A DNA stretch of 64,000 nucleotides, taken from the NCBI RefSeq assembly GCF_018304945.1, contig NZ_JAGQEE010000002.1, positions 434,001 to 498,000 on the forward strand. The letters are read 5' to 3'. A program made the position numbers and the translations under genes. Positions 60,809-64,000 of this stretch are shown here, one piece after another. Origin of the DNA: Collimonas humicola. GTDB taxonomy: Bacteria; Pseudomonadota; Gammaproteobacteria; Burkholderiales; Burkholderiaceae_D. Numbering within the stretch: the stretch's first letter is position 1; each line of letters begins with the position of its first letter. The notes under the pieces are model-generated. The model made no database searches, was not told the origin of the DNA, and worked only from the letters and a program-made list of their open reading frames with translations.

Positions 60809-62298
60809 ATGCCGCCAGTCCCGCCGCCGCCAAACCCGCAAAATCCTTGGGAAGCTTGCGCAGCCAGCTGTTGAGCTGGCTGTTGATCCCATTGCTGCTG
60901 CTGGTGGCGCTGGATGCCTTCTCGGTCTACCGCAATGCGCTCGATGTGGCCGACCTGGCGTACGACCGCGCCCTGCTCGCTTCTACCCGCGCGCTGGCGG
61001 AGCGCGTCTCGGTGGTAGACGGTAAAGTCGTTGCAGATGTCCCCTACGTCGCGCTGGACAGCTTTGAAACCGACACCCTGGGGCGCATCTACTACAAGGT
61101 CACCGGCACCAAGGGCGAATTCGTCTCCGGCTACGAAGACTTGCCGGTGCTGCCGCCCGATGTGCCGCGCTCGGAAATCTATCCGGCGCTGGTGCGCTTC
61201 TATCACGCCAGCTATCACAACCAGCCGGTGCGCATCGCCGCCCTGTATCAGCCGGTCTATGACGACTCGATGCGCGGCATCGCCCTGATCCAGGTCGGCG
61301 AAACCATGGATGCGCGCAGCGACCTGACCCGCAAGATCCTGTTCAGCACCTTGTGGCGGCAAGGCTTGCTGGTGTGCGTGGCGGCGCTGCTGGTATGGTT
61401 TGCGGTGCGCTTCGTGCTGCGCCCGCTGATGCAGCTGAAAGCGACGGTGGAGGCGCGCGCCAGCACCGACCTGGCCGATTTCGACGCCGACCAGGTGCAC
61501 AAGGAAGTGCGGCCCCTGGTGGTCGCCATGAACGGCTATATGGGGCGCTTGCAGACGCTGATCAGCGGCCAGCGCCGCTTCATCGCCGACGCCTCGCACC
61601 AGCTGCGCACGCCGTTGACGGTATTGAAGACACAGGCTGAGCTGGCCATGCGTGAGCTTGACCGTCATCCCGATGACCCGCGCGCCTGGCAGGATATGCG
61701 CGAGATCGTCGCCAGCATCGCCGGCACTACCGACGCCACGGTGCATCTGGCGAACCGCTTGCTGACGCTGGCGCGCGCCGAGCATGGCGTGGCCGAGAGC
61801 GGCGCGGCGCCGGTGTCGCTGACCGGCATCACACGCCAGGTCGGGCTCGAATACGCGCTCATGGCTGTCAAGAAGCAGATCGACTTGTCCTTCGATGCCG
61901 ACGAGGACCTGATGGTGGACGGCAGCACCTTGCTGTTGCACGAGCTGGTCAGCAATCTGCTCGACAATGCGATTCACTATACGCCGGCCGGCGGCAAGGT
62001 CGTCCTGCGCGTGCGTTGCGACAGCGTGGCGCGGCGCGCTCTGCTGGAAGTGGAAGACAGCGGCATCGGCATCGCTGCCGAAGATCGCGAGCGGGTATTC
62101 TCGGCTTTTTACCGGGCGCCGTCGGCGCAGCAGCAAAATCCCAGCGGCGCTGGCCTCGGCTTGGCTATCGTGCGCGATATCGCCAGCTCGCATGGCGCGC
62201 AGATCGTGCTGGGCGACGCCGGCAACGGCACGGATGGCGCCGCCGGGCTAAAGGTCACGCTGAGTTTTCCCTTGTCGTCATTGGCGCATTCGGCTTAG
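60805..62298 (+). CDS. tctE: sensor histidine kinase (TctE-like)
   Basis: The 497-residue kinase has two membrane helices (about 20-41 and 185-205) around a periplasmic sensor. Its H-box is ASHQLRTPLTVLKTQAEL with His265, the N-box is LLHELVSNLLDNAIHYTPAGG, and the G-box includes DSGIGIAAEDRERVFSAFYR. The periplasmic domain is of the TctE type. It is coupled to tctD by an ATGA overlap. Confidence 0.95.
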   Translation: MNAASPAAAKPAKSLGSLRSQLLSWLLIPLLLLVALDAFSVYRNALDVADLAYDRALLASTRALAERVSVVDGKVVADVPYVALDSFETDTLGRIYYKVTGTKGEFVSGYEDLPVLPPDVPRSEIYPALVRFYHASYHNQPVRIAALYQPVYDDSMRGIALIQVGETMDARSDLTRKILFSTLWRQGLLVCVAALLVWFAVRFVLRPLMQLKATVEARASTDLADFDADQVHKEVRPLVVAMNGYMGRLQTLISGQRRFIADASHQLRTPLTVLKTQAELAMRELDRHPDDPRAWQDMREIVASIAGTTDATVHLANRLLTLARAEHGVAESGAAPVSLTGITRQVGLEYALMAVKKQIDLSFDADEDLMVDGSTLLLHELVSNLLDNAIHYTPAGGKVVLRVRCDSVARRALLEVEDSGIGIAAEDRERVFSAFYRAPSAQQQNPSGAGLGLAIVRDIASSHGAQIVLGDAGNGTDGAAGLKVTLSFPLSSLAHSA

Positions 62299-62364
62299 GG
62301 TTTGCGTTTTGCCTCGGCCTTGGTAAGCTACCCGGCACGATGTTCCTGGTGAAGGAGACTGGCT

Positions 62365-62676
62365 TTGAGCGATACATCCATCAAGATGGTGCACGGCACG
62401 GCGCTGACTGATGCGCAGAAGAAGGATTTGCTGAACCGGCTGGCGCGGGTCGAGGGCCAGATCCGCGGCGTGCAGAAACTGATCGCCAATGCCGCCGTGC
62501 CGGCTGATTGCGACAGCGTCGCCCAGCAGCTGGCGGCGGCGCGCAAGGCGCTGGACCGCGCCTTCATCACCTTGCTGACCGATGCCATCGTCACCCACAG
62601 CGCAGCCGCCGCCACGCCGGAGCAGGCCTTGCAGAGCGCGCAAAACCTGGCGGCGCTGCTGGACAAGTTCGGCTGA
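62365..62676 (+). CDS. CsoR/FrmR/RcnR family metal or formaldehyde-sensing repressor
   Basis: This DUF156 repressor has 103 residues with the helical core RLARVEGQIRGVQKLIANAAVPADCDSVAQQLAAARKAL. Cys49 is the conserved cysteine; His78 and His10 are possible further ligands. The start is a TTG at 62365, preceded by AAGGAG with seven bases between; the next ATG at 62386 lacks such a site. No transporter or formaldehyde gene is next to it, so the signal is unknown. Confidence 0.88.
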   Translation: MSDTSIKMVHGTALTDAQKKDLLNRLARVEGQIRGVQKLIANAAVPADCDSVAQQLAAARKALDRAFITLLTDAIVTHSAAAATPEQALQSAQNLAALLDKFG

Positions 62677-62789
62677 CGTTTTTTCTTCACGGCGCTGCTG
62701 ACAGGCTTTAGGCGCATCCCTTATTTCTTTAATCCCGTGCCATTTTTATAATTCCTTTCACGAAATGTGGCGCTGAAAAGGAGTAAGGC

Positions 62790-63329
62790 ATGATCGTGGC
62801 CGGCATAGATAATCGCCCCGCTGTGCAGTCCGGGATCGGCATGATAGAAGTGCTGGTGGCGATGGTCATCGCCGCCTTCGCCATGTTTGCCCTGATCGAC
62901 ATGCAGACCACGGCCCTGCGCTATCAAAAGACGGCGCATTTGCGCGCCACGGCCGGCCAGTTCGGCGCCGATCTTGCCGAGCGGGTGCGCGCCAATATCC
63001 GCGGCGCGCACGAGGGGGCTTACAATCTGCCGCGGCAGGTCTATCCGGTACTGGATGCGCTGGCGCCGGCTTGCTTCGATCCCGGCCGCTGCACGGCGCG
63101 GGAACTGGCGGCACAAGATATCCATGACTGGCGCAGCCGCCTCAGCGCTGCGCTGACGGGAGGCTGGGGCGAAATCAGCGGCTCGGTCAGCAGCGGTTTC
63201 ACGATACGGGTGTACTTCCGCGATGCCAGCGTCCCGGATGGCCTGTTCGCTGAAAATTGCCGGCCGCTCGCCGCCGATCCCGCAAGCCATAAAGATGTCG
63301 CCTGCTTCGCTACCGCGTTCCTGCCATGA
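62790..63329 (+). CDS. pilV: type IV pilus minor pilin PilV
   Basis: The 179-residue protein has a prepilin peptidase site G15-I16 with Glu at mature position 5 (GIGMIEVLVAMVIAAFAMFAL). A cysteine-bearing globular region follows (CFDPGRCTARELAAQDIHDWRSRL) that is typical of PilV. A strong ribosome site (AAGGAG) precedes it. It is the first gene of a pilin operon that runs out of the window. Confidence 0.9.
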   Translation: MIVAGIDNRPAVQSGIGMIEVLVAMVIAAFAMFALIDMQTTALRYQKTAHLRATAGQFGADLAERVRANIRGAHEGAYNLPRQVYPVLDALAPACFDPGRCTARELAAQDIHDWRSRLSAALTGGWGEISGSVSSGFTIRVYFRDASVPDGLFAENCRPLAADPASHKDVACFATAFLP

Positions 63330-63838
63330 AGCGCGTTAACCATTGCCGGCAACACGGCGCGGTGTTGCCGATGCTGCTGATCAGCCTGCTGGTCATGGCT
63401 TTTCTGGGCTTCAGCGCCCTGACCACTGCGCTGCTGGAAGAAAAGATGGCTGCCAATGCCGGTAGCCGGCAACTGGCATTCCAGGCCGCCGAGCACGCCT
63501 TGCGCTTTTGCGAGAATCAACTGCAGCTGACGCCGGTTGCGATTCCGCTGCTCAGGCAAGGACCGGTTGCGGTGGATGGCGCAAACAGCATGCACTACTG
63601 GGAAATGGCCGATAGCTGGCGCAACGATAAGGTATCCATCCCGGTGCCTCGCATCGGCGCTGAAGGCCTTGCCCCGGCAGCGCCGGCCCGCTGCCTGGCC
63701 GAGCGCCTGGAGCTGGATGCCGACCTGCAATTTCAGCTGCACGCGCCCCAGCCGCGGCCAGCCTTCCGGATTACCGCGCGCGGCGTCGGCGCCGGCAATG
63801 CGGCGGTGGTGCTGTTGCAGAGTTATCTGCTGCTTTAA
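63326..63838 (+). CDS. pilX: type IV pilus assembly protein PilX
   Basis: The 170-residue protein has the PilX N-terminal helix (QHGAVLPMLLISLLVMAFLGFSALTTALLEEKMAAN, then FQAAEHALRFCENQL). PilX-type proteins stay in the membrane and help the pilus assembly. Its ATG overlaps the pilV stop by 4 bp, and no pilW lies between them. Confidence 0.88.
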   Translation: MKRVNHCRQHGAVLPMLLISLLVMAFLGFSALTTALLEEKMAANAGSRQLAFQAAEHALRFCENQLQLTPVAIPLLRQGPVAVDGANSMHYWEMADSWRNDKVSIPVPRIGAEGLAPAAPARCLAERLELDADLQFQLHAPQPRPAFRITARGVGAGNAAVVLLQSYLLL

Positions 63839-63849
63839 GCCGGGGTCTC

Positions 63850-64000
63850 ATGAGCCCTCTGCTTCCCTGCATCTGCGCCATCGTTCTGGTCTTGTCCTCT
63901 TTCTCTGTTCCTGCTGCGGAGACGCCGGATGAACCGCCCTTCGTCTATGTCGGCAGCTATGAGGCGGGGTCATGGCTGGGACATGTAAAAGCCTATCCGG
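63850..64000 (+). CDS. PilY1-like protein (N-terminus only)
   Basis: The frame starts at ATG 63850, reads MSPLLPCICAIVLVLSSFS with a signal-like hydrophobic stretch, then PPFVYVGSYEAGSWLGHVKAYP and is open at the edge. Position after pilV and pilX and the VYVGSY-type segment suggest a PilY1-like tip adhesin. Only 50 residues are visible, so this is tentative. Confidence 0.55.
   Translation, partial: MSPLLPCICAIVLVLSSFSVPAAETPDEPPFVYVGSYEAGSWLGHVKAYP

Overview
The window looks like an origin-proximal chromosome segment of a GC-rich betaproteobacterium, most likely Oxalobacteraceae and possibly Collimonas. That placement rests on the atp-parB-parA-rsmG-mnmG gene order, protein character and base composition; no database search was run. 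All coordinates and motifs were read from the sequence.

Left part (1-21.2 kb). Every gene is on the minus strand: the F1Fo ATP synthase operon (atpD cut by the window edge, then atpG, A, H, F, E, B, I), parB, parA, a LysE exporter, rsmG and mnmG. Two parS-like sites lie just upstream of mnmG, one of them in the loop of a terminator hairpin. Next come a TSUP permease, a complete branched-chain amino acid-type ABC transporter, and a GMC oxidoreductase with methylmalonate-semialdehyde dehydrogenase, both facing a divergent LysR regulator.

Centre (22.3-23.1 kb). An AT-rich gene-free stretch carries two copies of a 211-212 bp module. Each has an AT-rich tract, a run of TAG-type triplets, a 17 bp spacer and a perfect DnaA box, with further boxes behind. 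This matches the box-plus-DnaA-trio layout of a bacterial oriC, yet no dnaA, dnaN or gyrB is in the window. Leftward transcription on the whole left side fits an origin here.

Right part (23.1-64 kb) is mixed in direction. It holds an aspartate carbamoyltransferase with a helix-turn-helix-like N-terminus, an AsmA protein, a DUF3300 lipoprotein and bifunctional PutA with a divergent Lrp-type regulator. These are followed by a phosphodiesterase, a LacI regulator/gluconokinase pair with a perfect palindromic operator, GTP-type PEP carboxykinase, a three-subunit membrane sugar dehydrogenase and a half-length asparaginase. A lower-GC DarT/DarG DNA ADP-ribosylation toxin-antitoxin island follows. 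Then come an M3 peptidase, a porin, an iron-type ABC importer, a Bug/TctC binding protein with a divergent TctD/TctE two-component system, a CsoR/FrmR-type repressor, and the start of a type IV pilus minor pilin operon (pilV, pilX, start of a pilY1-like gene).

Themes: replication and segregation (oriC-like region, parABS), energy (ATP synthase, sugar dehydrogenase), amino acid and gluconeogenic metabolism (PutA, PckG, MmsA), and one probable phage-defence/toxin island.
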